Shown in pieces: positions 1 to 6,308 of a DNA stretch of 15,701 nucleotides. Both the position numbers and the translations under genes were made by a program. Each line of letters starts with the position of its first letter. Positions within the stretch are counted from its first letter, which is position 1. A model generated the notes under the pieces. It was not told where the DNA came from. It was given only the letters and a program-made list of their open reading frames with translations, and ran no database searches. The stretch comes from an uncultured Akkermansia sp. (GTDB lineage Bacteria > Verrucomicrobiota > Verrucomicrobiia > Verrucomicrobiales > Akkermansiaceae): contig CAJGCY010000049.1 of the NCBI GenBank assembly GCA_904501955.1, forward strand, positions 1 to 15,701. The letters are read 5' to 3'.

Positions 1-183
1 ACCCCGGGTAGCGTAAAAAAAGAAAATTGAGCCCGGAGCGACGGAGCGAAGCGACGCAGCGTAGGCCGACATATAATGGCGAGGACCGTAGCGAAGCGGA
101 GCTCCGAGCCGTTGTGGGCGCGTGTTTTATAATGTTAACGGTATTTTGAAACAATGCCGAATTCCGAGCCACGCTTTATGCCA

Positions 184-280
184 CCCCTCCGGGGTTCGCA
201 TTTATTTTTGTGGCCTTTTCCCGGGGTTCCGCCCCTCGCGGGGCTCCACCGCCGGGCTATTTTATACCGCCCCTCCGGGG
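184..280. repeat. Cluster of short GC palindromes (imperfect dispersed repeat)
   Basis: Three short inverted repeats share one pattern: CCCCTCCGGGG at 184-194, GCCCCTCGCGGGGC at 231-244 and CCCCTCCGGGG again at 270-280. They are separated by AT-rich linkers (CATTTATTTTTGTGGCC; GGGCTATTTTATACC). The neighbouring words GGGGTTC/GGGGCTCC also recur. The alternation of GC hairpin and AT linker looks like degenerate tandem copies of one intergenic repeat, not a protein-coding pattern. Its function is unknown; REP-like roles in transcript ends or DNA topology are only a guess. Confidence 0.5.
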
Positions 281-352
281 CTCCAATTTAGGCTCGCTGG
301 CGCTCGCAAACACCCCTTCAACTTCCGATTTATCGCGCAGCGCAACAATAAT

Positions 353-381
353 CCCCGCAGGGGCGGGGTGCCTCTGCGGGG
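353..381 (-). terminator. Possible hairpin terminator after phoU
   Basis: CCCCGCAG (353-360) pairs perfectly with CTGCGGGG (374-381) around a 13-nt loop. It lies about 40 nt beyond the phoU stop in the direction of pst-phoU transcription. In the minus-strand RNA the stem is followed by an AU-rich stretch (AUUAUUGUU), not a clean U-run. This is therefore a weak intrinsic terminator candidate, or simply one of the GC palindromes of this region. Confidence 0.3.
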
Positions 382-420
382 GGATGCTGCCTTATGCGCG
401 CGTTTGCGGGGGAGGGGGGA

Positions 421-1086
421 CTAAGGCTCCTCTTGGTGGCGAATGATGCGCGCCGTGCGCATGTAGATGATGTGCTCACAAATATCAGTACTCAAATCAG
501 CCGCTCGTTCCAAATCCCGAGCCAAACCGTGGCATTCCAAGAAATAGTCTGCATGGTCCGGGTGTTGGTGCAGGGCTGTTTTAGCGCGTGCTCGGTGCTC
601 GCGCCTCATGGCGTCAACGGTATTATCCCTTGCAATCACGCTGTATGCCAAGTCTACATCGGACCTGCTGATGACGGTTAGGGTATCATGAATCATGCTG
701 AGTACTGTTTTTTGCATAGGCGCGAAGTCAAAAATCGCATCAGGCGGGGGCTGTGGTAAGTTGGCCGTATGGAGGCTTCTCTCTGCCATGTGGCACCCGA
801 AATCAGCCATGCGCTCCAATGAGGTGTTGATTTTGAGAACGGAAATAAGCGTACGCAAATCCGTGGCTACCGGCTGATAAAGAGCCAACAATTTGAGGCA
901 TTCTTCTTCTATGCGGATTTCTTCCTGATCAATGAACTTATCCGCCCGGATGACTTCTTCCGCCCGCTCGGTGTCACCTTCTCGGAAAGAGCTCAGCGCG
1001 CTTTCTATGGCCTCCGCTACGCGGGTGCCTTGTATCCGTATGCGTTGCAGAATGTTTTCCAGCTCAATGGTGAAATGTGCTTTCAT
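421..1086 (-). CDS. phoU: PhoU, phosphate signalling/transport accessory protein
   Basis: This 221-residue protein has the usual PhoU length and shape: two tandem three-helix bundles. The family metal-binding signature is visible twice, as LERMADF with E91 and D95, and as LERAADL with E193 and D197. The N-terminal half contains the usual 'Q(P/Q)xATDLR' helix (71-78). PhoU is a cytoplasmic regulator that links the Pst transporter to the sensor kinase PhoR and restrains the Pho response when phosphate is plentiful. The gene is last in the pstC-pstA-pstB-phoU run, 25 nt after pstB, and its position supports the call. The start chosen gives MKAHFTIELENI, which matches the normal N-terminus of the first helix. 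No Shine-Dalgarno sequence is evident. PhoR and PhoB genes are not in the window. Confidence 0.95.
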   Translation of the reverse strand: MKAHFTIELENILQRIRIQGTRVAEAIESALSSFREGDTERAEEVIRADKFIDQEEIRIEEECLKLLALYQPVATDLRTLISVLKINTSLERMADFGCHMAERSLHTANLPQPPPDAIFDFAPMQKTVLSMIHDTLTVISRSDVDLAYSVIARDNTVDAMRREHRARAKTALHQHPDHADYFLECHGLARDLERAADLSTDICEHIIYMRTARIIRHQEEP

Positions 1087-1111
1087 GCTGTGTATTTGGG
1101 TGGGGTAGGGG

Positions 1112-1856
<745 letters not shown>

Positions 1857-1873
<17 letters not shown>

Positions 1874-2726
1874 GGAAGATGATACGGGTTAAGATGTTGA
1901 GGGCAAGAATGCCCAGTGCAATGACCAAGGCCGCCCCCCATCCCATGGTGTGCATGGTCTCAAAGGGGGAGTTGTTGGTGTACTCGTTGATGAGCACCGG
2001 TATGCTGGCTGTCGGTTGCTCAAAAAAGTGATTCGGATACGCATCTGCAAATAATGCCGTGAACAAAAGCGGAGCCGTTTCACCACTCACTCGTGCCAGC
2101 GACAGCAGCACGCCGGTGATTAAGCCATTTTTCGCGCTGCGGGAGACGATGCTCAGTGTAGCGCGCATGCGGGTCATGCCCAGTGCCAGAGCGGATTCTC
2201 GCAAGGTGTTGGGCACCATGCTGATGGAGTCTTCCGTTGTTCTCATGATGACCGGAAACATGATAATCGCCAGTGCCACCGCTCCTGCCCAACCGGAAAA
2301 GTGACCGGAGGGAATCACGATGAGCACGTAGACAAACAAACCGATAATGATGCTGGGGACACCCATCAGCACATTGCCGCAGAATCTCAGCACAGTGGCC
2401 GGCTTGCTGTCTTTGCCGAACTCCGCCAACCATATACCCGCTGCCATGGCAGGTATGACTGCCATCGCCGCCGCGCCGAGCGTCATGTACAGGGTGCCCA
2501 ACAGGGCGTTTGCTATGCCGGAGTTCTCTTCACCGTATGGTTTAGAGGGTTCTGTCAGAAACTCCCAAGACAGCGCGTCTGTGCCATGTTGCCATACCGT
2601 AGCAAGGATGCGGTACATGGCAAAGAGCGCCAGGGTTATGGATAACAGGCAGAAACAATTCACCGCGATATTGCTGCATTTGCGGAATAGGGGTGACCTG
2701 CGTTTCAGTGTACTACAGTTGTTCAT
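1857..2726 (-). CDS. pstA: Phosphate ABC transporter permease PstA
   Basis: This is a 289-residue inner-membrane permease of the MetI-like fold. A first membrane helix lies at about 20-42, and the core helices begin with GTLYMTLGAAAMAVIPAMAAG (77-97). The cytoplasmic coupling (EAA) loop is LRESALALGMTRMRAT at 175-190, where it should dock on PstB. GETAPLLFT (215-223) is the family signature after it. With PstC it forms the channel for phosphate delivered by a periplasmic binding protein. It lies 19 nt after pstC and overlaps pstB by 17 nt, so the three genes are one operon. The N-terminal charged segment (KRRSPLFRK) before the first helix supports the start used. No unusual residue or truncation is seen. 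Confidence 0.95.
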
Positions 2727-2745
2727 GGTGGTGTAAGATAGGTGC

Positions 2746-3678
2746 TTAGCATTGGGTGCCGAGTTTGAGGCGGTTTCTCTTCAATAGCTGATTGGCAATA
2801 AGTTGGATGATGAAGCACAGCACCAGTAGAATGAGCCCCAAGGCAAACAGGGCACTCCGCTCCATATCCACAGCCTCACCGAAGTTGTTGGCTAATGTTG
2901 CTGAAATCGTTGTGCCGAAGGAGTACAAGCCTTCGGGCATTTGCGGCAAGTTGCCTATCACGAACAGGACTGCCATCGTTTCTCCCAGAGCTCGCCCCAT
3001 GCCGATGCAGATGCCCCCCAATATGCCGGGAGCCCCGTGGCGTATGACGACGTCTTTGGTGACCTCCCATCGCGTACAACCCACACCGTACGCGGATTCC
3101 TTCAACATAGGGGGAGTCATGCGCAATACATCGCGCATGACGGCGCACATGTACGGCAGGATCATCAAAGCTAAAATAACTCCGGCCGTCAAAAAACCGA
3201 ACCCACATCCCACCCCGTCCTGCCCCAGCAGCCATTCACCACCGGGTAGGTGAATGAGCCCAATCTCTTCTGCCAAAAAGGGTTGCACGTCATCCTGCAT
3301 AAGGGGCACCAGTACGAATAAGCCCCACATACCGTAGATAACGGAGGGAATAGCTGCCAGCAGATCCACACAAGGGCTGAGTATGCGCTCTAACCACCCC
3401 GGGCTTTCTGTCAGCAATAATGCCGTGGCAAAGGCCAAGGGCACGGATAATACAAGCGCTAACGCCGTGGTCAGTAAGGTGCCGGCTATGTGGGGGAGTG
3501 CGCCGAACTTGTTTTCATAGGGGTCCCACTCTTCGCTCCAAATAAAGCCTATGCCGAACTCGCTCCAGGCATCCATGGAATTTTGGATGAGCTGCACCAG
3601 AATACCCAACAGCAGGCATCCGGCTATGGCTGCGCAGGCCATACACAGGTAGCGAAAAACAATGTCTATGTGTTTCAT
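2746..3678 (-). CDS. pstC: Phosphate ABC transporter permease PstC
   Basis: This 310-residue MetI-type permease is the first gene of the operon. It shows the PstC hallmarks: an N-terminal helix (about 8-31), 'W.P....FGALPHIAGTLLTT' (51-71), 'DLLAAIPSVIYGMWGLFVLVP' (105-125), the EAA coupling loop at about 191-206 (LKESAYGVGCTRWEVT) and GRALGETMAVLFVIGN (228-243). It pairs with PstA in the inner membrane. The ATG at 3678 is about 21 nt after a predicted transcription start (promoter at 3706-3734) and has no Shine-Dalgarno sequence. No pstS lies upstream: the next gene on this strand is an unrelated nitroreductase closed by its own terminator. The binding protein must therefore be encoded elsewhere. 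Confidence 0.96.
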   Translation of the reverse strand: MKHIDIVFRYLCMACAAIAGCLLLGILVQLIQNSMDAWSEFGIGFIWSEEWDPYENKFGALPHIAGTLLTTALALVLSVPLAFATALLLTESPGWLERILSPCVDLLAAIPSVIYGMWGLFVLVPLMQDDVQPFLAEEIGLIHLPGGEWLLGQDGVGCGFGFLTAGVILALMILPYMCAVMRDVLRMTPPMLKESAYGVGCTRWEVTKDVVIRHGAPGILGGICIGMGRALGETMAVLFVIGNLPQMPEGLYSFGTTISATLANNFGEAVDMERSALFALGLILLVLCFIIQLIANQLLKRNRLKLGTQC

Positions 3679-3705
3679 GTGTGTGTCGCGTTATTAAGTG
3701 GTTTT

Positions 3706-3734
3706 AATCTAACACCCCTCGCCATGAGGCGCAA
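3706..3734 (-). promoter_or_regulatory. Candidate sigma-70 promoter of the pst-phoU operon
   Basis: Read on the minus strand, TTGCGC (3729-3734) is separated by exactly 17 bp from TAGATT (3706-3711). Transcription would start near 3699, giving an approximately 21-nt leader to the pstC ATG. The -10 word is the same as in the promoter proposed for the giant protease. The weak -35 box is what one expects at a promoter that needs an activator such as PhoB, and two dyads lie just upstream of it. Confidence 0.5.
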
Positions 3735-3755
3735 GTTTTGCTCGGTGTTTTTAAG

Positions 3756-3804
3756 GACACAGTACATGTGTCTTTTTTGTCACATAGTGGGGCTTTTGAC
3801 TATG
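3756..3804 (-). promoter_or_regulatory. Two dyad elements upstream of the pstC promoter (possible operator)
   Basis: Dyad 1 has arms GACACA (3756-3761) and TGTGTC (3767-3772) around 5 nt. Dyad 2 has arms CATAGT (3783-3788) and ACTATG (3799-3804) around 10 nt, and overlaps TGTCAC, a word resembling a Pho-box half-site. Both lie 22-75 bp upstream of the -35 box, where an activator would bind. They do not show the 11-bp direct repeat spacing of the Escherichia coli Pho box, so the regulator is not identified. On the plus strand dyad 1 is followed by T6 and could also end transcription entering from the other side. Confidence 0.35.
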
Positions 3805-3824
3805 AAACGCTTACATGGGGTAGC

Positions 3825-3852
3825 AAAAAAGCAGCGGTTTCCCGCTGCTTTT
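3825..3852 (-). terminator. Rho-independent terminator after the nitroreductase gene
   Basis: GCAGCGG (3831-3837) and CCGCTGC (3842-3848) form a 7-bp GC stem with a four-base loop, which reads GAAA in the minus-strand RNA. The stem is flanked by A6 (3825-3830) on one side and T4 on the other. Minus-strand transcripts leaving the nitroreductase gene therefore meet a stem followed by U6. The near symmetry means it may also work weakly on the plus strand. It separates the nitroreductase from pstC and so argues for two transcription units. Confidence 0.8.
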
Positions 3853-3887
3853 GGTAGAAATGAAATGTGCGTGTGTGTGGGGGGAGC

Positions 3888-4484
3888 TTACTCCGCGTAA
3901 CCCACCGTCTGGTGGAGCATGGCTTTCTTGCCGTCCGTGAGACCTAATTCACGCGTCAGGGCAGGGCGATCCGTCATGCCACGGATAACCGTTTGCATGC
4001 CTTTGGAGGTGGCATACAGGTACACATTCTGGTAGGCGGAGCCCACATGAGCCACGCCCCAGCCCTCCTCTTTGGCTACGTAGAGCAGGTGCAAGGGTGC
4101 CTTGGTGACAAAATCCTGCTGGTCGCACAGCGGGATGAGGTTCTTGTCGTTCACCTTAACCAAGGTGTTATCACTTGCCTCATAGCGCCAAGTGCCTTCC
4201 GGGGTGAGCACGTAAAGCTCCATGTTCTGCTTGTTGCGCGCCGTGGGAATGGTGCGCGTGCCGCGCTCATTCATACCCCATGCCACCCAGAGTATCTCGC
4301 TGAGTGTTTGGTCATCCACCTTATGCTCAGGGTTATAGCTGCGCCCGGTCTTTCGGGCGGCTATGGCCTCCATCAGCGGCATGCCGCCCGTTTTGTTCGG
4401 CTCAGGCAGTTGCTTTACCTCCGCCCCCATGCCGGTAAGCGCCATGGCAAATGCCGCTATGCTCATCAAAATGTTGCGTTTCAT
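3888..4484 (-). CDS. Exported nitroreductase-family protein (SagB-like dehydrogenase fold)
   Basis: This 198-residue protein starts with a signal peptide (MKRN then a hydrophobic stretch to about A21, GMGA/EV), so it should act outside the cytoplasm. The mature part matches the small SagB-like nitroreductases: MPLMEAIAARKTGRSY (35-50) with the basic residues that hold the FMN phosphate, LSEILWVAWGMNE (61-73), PTARNKQNMELYV (80-92), then GSAYQNVYLYATSKGM (148-163) and a C-terminal TVGYAE. Family members use FMN and NAD(P)H or other reductants to reduce or oxidise small molecules; the substrate cannot be told from the sequence. An exported flavin enzyme would need FMN attached before or after export, which is noteworthy. 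It is a single-gene unit with its own promoter and terminator, divergent from the ATPase gene. The name is certain only at family level. Confidence 0.85.
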   Translation of the reverse strand: MKRNILMSIAAFAMALTGMGAEVKQLPEPNKTGGMPLMEAIAARKTGRSYNPEHKVDDQTLSEILWVAWGMNERGTRTIPTARNKQNMELYVLTPEGTWRYEASDNTLVKVNDKNLIPLCDQQDFVTKAPLHLLYVAKEEGWGVAHVGSAYQNVYLYATSKGMQTVIRGMTDRPALTRELGLTDGKKAMLHQTVGYAE

Positions 4485-4493
4485 ACAATGCTA

Positions 4494-4522
4494 CATATAA
4501 CAAATTCTTCCTGCGCTGTCAA
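4494..4522 (-). promoter_or_regulatory. Sigma-70 promoter of the nitroreductase gene (near-leaderless)
   Basis: On the minus strand a perfect TTGACA (4517-4522) is followed after 17 bp by TATATG (4494-4499). The start point would fall at about 4485-4488, only 0-4 nt before the ATG at 4484. The predicted mRNA is therefore leaderless or nearly so. This fits the lack of any ribosome-binding site. Confidence 0.6.
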
Positions 4523-4575
4523 TCTTCCATCTCCGTTTTCTGCGCTTCACCCACCGGAAAATACGCCCCCTCTGC

Positions 4576-4666
4576 AAAAGTCCCTTGGGTTTTTGCAACG
4601 CTGAGCATGAAAAGTCCCTTGGGTTTTTGCAACGCTGAGCACAAAAAGTCCCTTGGGTTTTTGCAA
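4576..4666. repeat. Tandem 34-bp repeats (2.7 copies) with an internal dyad
   Basis: Three copies start at 4576, 4610 and 4644, exactly 34 bp apart. Each begins AAAAGTCCCTTGGGTTTTTG; the first two continue CAACGCTGAGCA, and the third breaks off after GCAAA. The repeated core is itself an imperfect dyad: CCC/GGG around TT, flanked by A-rich and T-rich arms, with GC added at the ends in copy 1. Copies 1 and 2 differ only in the last two or three bases. The array sits between the divergent nitroreductase and ATPase promoters and ends 8 bp before the ATPase -35 box. It looks like an operator or iteron-type binding array; 34 bp is about three helical turns, so bound proteins would sit on one face of the DNA. 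Confidence 0.85.
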
Positions 4667-4673
4667 ATTAGTA

Positions 4674-4701
4674 TTGACAATAAATGAGGAAAGAGTATTC
4701 T
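4674..4701 (+). promoter_or_regulatory. Sigma-70 promoter of the AAA/DUF4143 ATPase gene
   Basis: A perfect TTGACA (4674-4679) is followed after 16 bp by TATTCT (4696-4701), with a predicted start near 4708. This matters for the start codon: an in-frame ATG at 4684 lies inside the promoter and could not be used, whereas the ATG at 4723 is about 15 nt downstream and follows a purine-rich stretch (GAGAGAAGAAAG). Confidence 0.6.
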
Positions 4702-4722
4702 ATCTTCAGAGAGAAGAAAGCC

Positions 4723-6117
4723 ATGAAAAGATATGCCATAGACGCGCTTCAAAAATGGAAAGAAAATCCACGTAGAAAGCCCTTGTTATTGATGGGGGCT
4801 CGCCAAGTCGGGAAAACGTGGCTGATGAAGGAATTCGGCCGTCTGCATTTTAAGAACGTGGCTTATGTGCGCTTTGATAACAGCGAGCGCGCTCGTACGG
4901 CTTTCAGCCTGGATTTTGATGTTCAACGCTTGCTGGAGGTTATATCCATTGAGAGTAAAAGTGTTATCAATCCAAAGGATACACTGATTATTCTGGATGA
5001 GATACAGGAGTGCCCGGCAGCATTGACCTCATTGAAGTATTTTTGTGAAGAGGCAAGAGAATACGCTATGATAGCGGCCGGTTCTTTGCTGGGGGTGGCA
5101 GATCACGTAGGAACCGGTTTTCCGGTAGGGAAGGTAGATTTGCTGGAGTTATACCCGATGAGTTTTACAGAGTTCTTGGAGGCTACAGGGAATGAACAAT
5201 TGGCGAGTTTGCTGCAGAGGCGGGATTGGAAGATGATTAATCAATTTGCCGACTTGTACACGCGCCTGCTGAGAACGTATCTGTATGTAGGAGGCATGCC
5301 CGAGGCTGTGGAAACGTATTGCCAAACATCCAATTATGAAGAGGTTCGCCGCGTGCAGGCTGCGTTGCTGTCCGGTTATCGCGGGGATTTCAGTAAGCAT
5401 GCGCCATCTGAATGCCTACCGAAACTGAATATGGTGTGGGATTCGGTGCCACAACAGTTGTCGAAAGAGAATAAGCGCTTCGTGTATTCAGATGTGTACT
5501 CGGGTGCCAGGCGTAAGAGCTTGGAGATTCCCCTGCGTTGGTTGAAAGATGCCGGGCTGATATTTGCTGTTCCCAGGGTAAAGGTGCCGCGTTTGCCTAT
5601 GTCTTCTTATTGGGAGGGGGGCATTAGCAAGGTTTTCATGCTTGATGTGGGATTATTGGGGGCTGTTTGTGAAATTGATGCAAGAACCTTGCTTGAAGGG
5701 AATGATATTTTCATAGAGTTCAAAGGAGCGTTGACTGAGCAGTTTGTGCAACAGGAATTGCGCGCTTCTTGTGGATTAAGACCATGCTATTGGGCGAGCG
5801 AGGAGAAAAACGCCAAGGCGGAAATTGATTTTTTGTGCTCCGTCAGTGGGAATATCGTACCAGTTGAGGTCAAAGGTGGGCTGAATACCCAAGCCAAGAG
5901 CTTGCTGGTATATTGTCAACGATTCCAGCCTAAACATGCCATCCGCACATCTTTGCGCCCTTATACAGATAGTGAGATCGTTTTCAAAACTCCGCAATAC
6001 AGGCACGAGTTCTGTATTTTGACGGAATTACCTCTTTTTGCAGTGTCGCAGCTATCTCATGTTGTGCAGAAACAAGATTCGAGTGATGCCACCACCTCAA
6101 ATATAACAAATGAATAG
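4723..6117 (+). CDS. AAA-family ATPase with DUF4143 / PD-(D/E)XK-like C-terminus
   Basis: From the ATG at 4723 the product is 464 residues. The N-terminus MKRYAIDALQKWKENPRRKPLLLMGARQ is the typical opening of the 'ATP-binding protein, DUF4143' family. Walker A is GARQVGKT (25-32), Walker B LIILDE (88-93), followed by IQECP and a sensor-like AAGSLLGV (about 120-127). The middle matches the DUF4143 region, including the GGMPEAV turn typical of these ATPases. Near the C-terminus AEID (D369) and VEVK (E382, K384) form the D...ExK signature of a restriction-endonuclease-like fold. These proteins are widespread, often in many copies, in gut Bacteroidota and Verrucomicrobiota. Their role is not established; nuclease, defence or mobile-element links have been suggested by context only. 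An upstream ATG at 4684 lies in the promoter and was rejected. The 34-bp repeats just upstream may control it. Confidence 0.85.
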   Translation: MKRYAIDALQKWKENPRRKPLLLMGARQVGKTWLMKEFGRLHFKNVAYVRFDNSERARTAFSLDFDVQRLLEVISIESKSVINPKDTLIILDEIQECPAALTSLKYFCEEAREYAMIAAGSLLGVADHVGTGFPVGKVDLLELYPMSFTEFLEATGNEQLASLLQRRDWKMINQFADLYTRLLRTYLYVGGMPEAVETYCQTSNYEEVRRVQAALLSGYRGDFSKHAPSECLPKLNMVWDSVPQQLSKENKRFVYSDVYSGARRKSLEIPLRWLKDAGLIFAVPRVKVPRLPMSSYWEGGISKVFMLDVGLLGAVCEIDARTLLEGNDIFIEFKGALTEQFVQQELRASCGLRPCYWASEEKNAKAEIDFLCSVSGNIVPVEVKGGLNTQAKSLLVYCQRFQPKHAIRTSLRPYTDSEIVFKTPQYRHEFCILTELPLFAVSQLSHVVQKQDSSDATTSNITNE

Positions 6118-6143
6118 TACCGCTGGGTGAACCTGTGAAGTAA

Positions 6144-6168
6144 AGCGAGCGTCGCTGCGACTTTTTTT
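6144..6168 (+). terminator. Weak terminator candidate after the ATPase gene
   Basis: AGCGA (6144-6148) pairs with TCGCT (6152-6156) around GCG, and a T7 run follows at 6162-6168 after five more bases (GCGAC). The gap between stem and T-run makes it weaker than a textbook terminator, but its position 27 nt after the stop at 6117 suits it. The remaining intergenic stretch to 6252 is AT-rich with no gene. Confidence 0.35.
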
Positions 6169-6252
6169 GTGCTTGAAGCTTTTTTATATATGTTATTACT
6201 TGTCAATTGGTAGGATGCGATGTTGTTTTTTCTGTTTTTCAGTAATTTTTGC

Positions 6253-6281
6253 TTGAAAATCGCGAAGAAAGGTAGTAGATT
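6253..6281 (+). promoter_or_regulatory. Candidate sigma-70 promoter of the giant protease gene
   Basis: TTGAAA (6253-6258) and TAGATT (6276-6281) are 17 bp apart. The region upstream is rich in T-tracts. Transcription would begin near 6288, giving an approximately 20-nt leader to the ATG at 6309. The leader has no Shine-Dalgarno sequence. The -10 word and spacing equal those proposed for pstC. Confidence 0.5.
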
Positions 6282-6308
6282 TTAATCAGTTTAAGCATTC
6301 TGATTAAT

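Larger units (their letters stand above)
1..420. other. GC-rich non-coding intergenic region downstream of phoU
   Basis: I see no credible gene here. The open frames that cross it translate to Pro/Arg/Gly-rich text with no domain, and they overlap each other in different frames. The left part (about 30-115) is built from short related words such as GAGCGAAGCG, GCGACGGAGCG and GTAGCGAAGCGG, and holds the palindrome CGGAGCTCCG at 97-106. The part from about 184 is a cluster of GC hairpins separated by AT-rich words such as GGGCTATTTTATA. Two TATAAT-like words occur (72-77 and around 125-130) without convincing -35 boxes. The region follows the phoU stop directly, so it may help end pst-phoU transcription. 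No gene on its left side is visible in the window. Confidence 0.6.

Noticed and set aside
122..446. Two overlapping small ORFs in the left intergenic region
   Set aside because: They overlap in different frames, cross GC palindromes and give Pro/Arg/Gly-rich text without motif or start signal.
4576..4666. CRISPR array
   Set aside because: The copies are directly abutting 34-bp tandem repeats without unique spacers, and no cas genes are present.
4684..4722. Upstream ATG of the ATPase frame
   Set aside because: It lies between the predicted -35 and -10 boxes, and the family N-terminus begins at the ATG at 4723.
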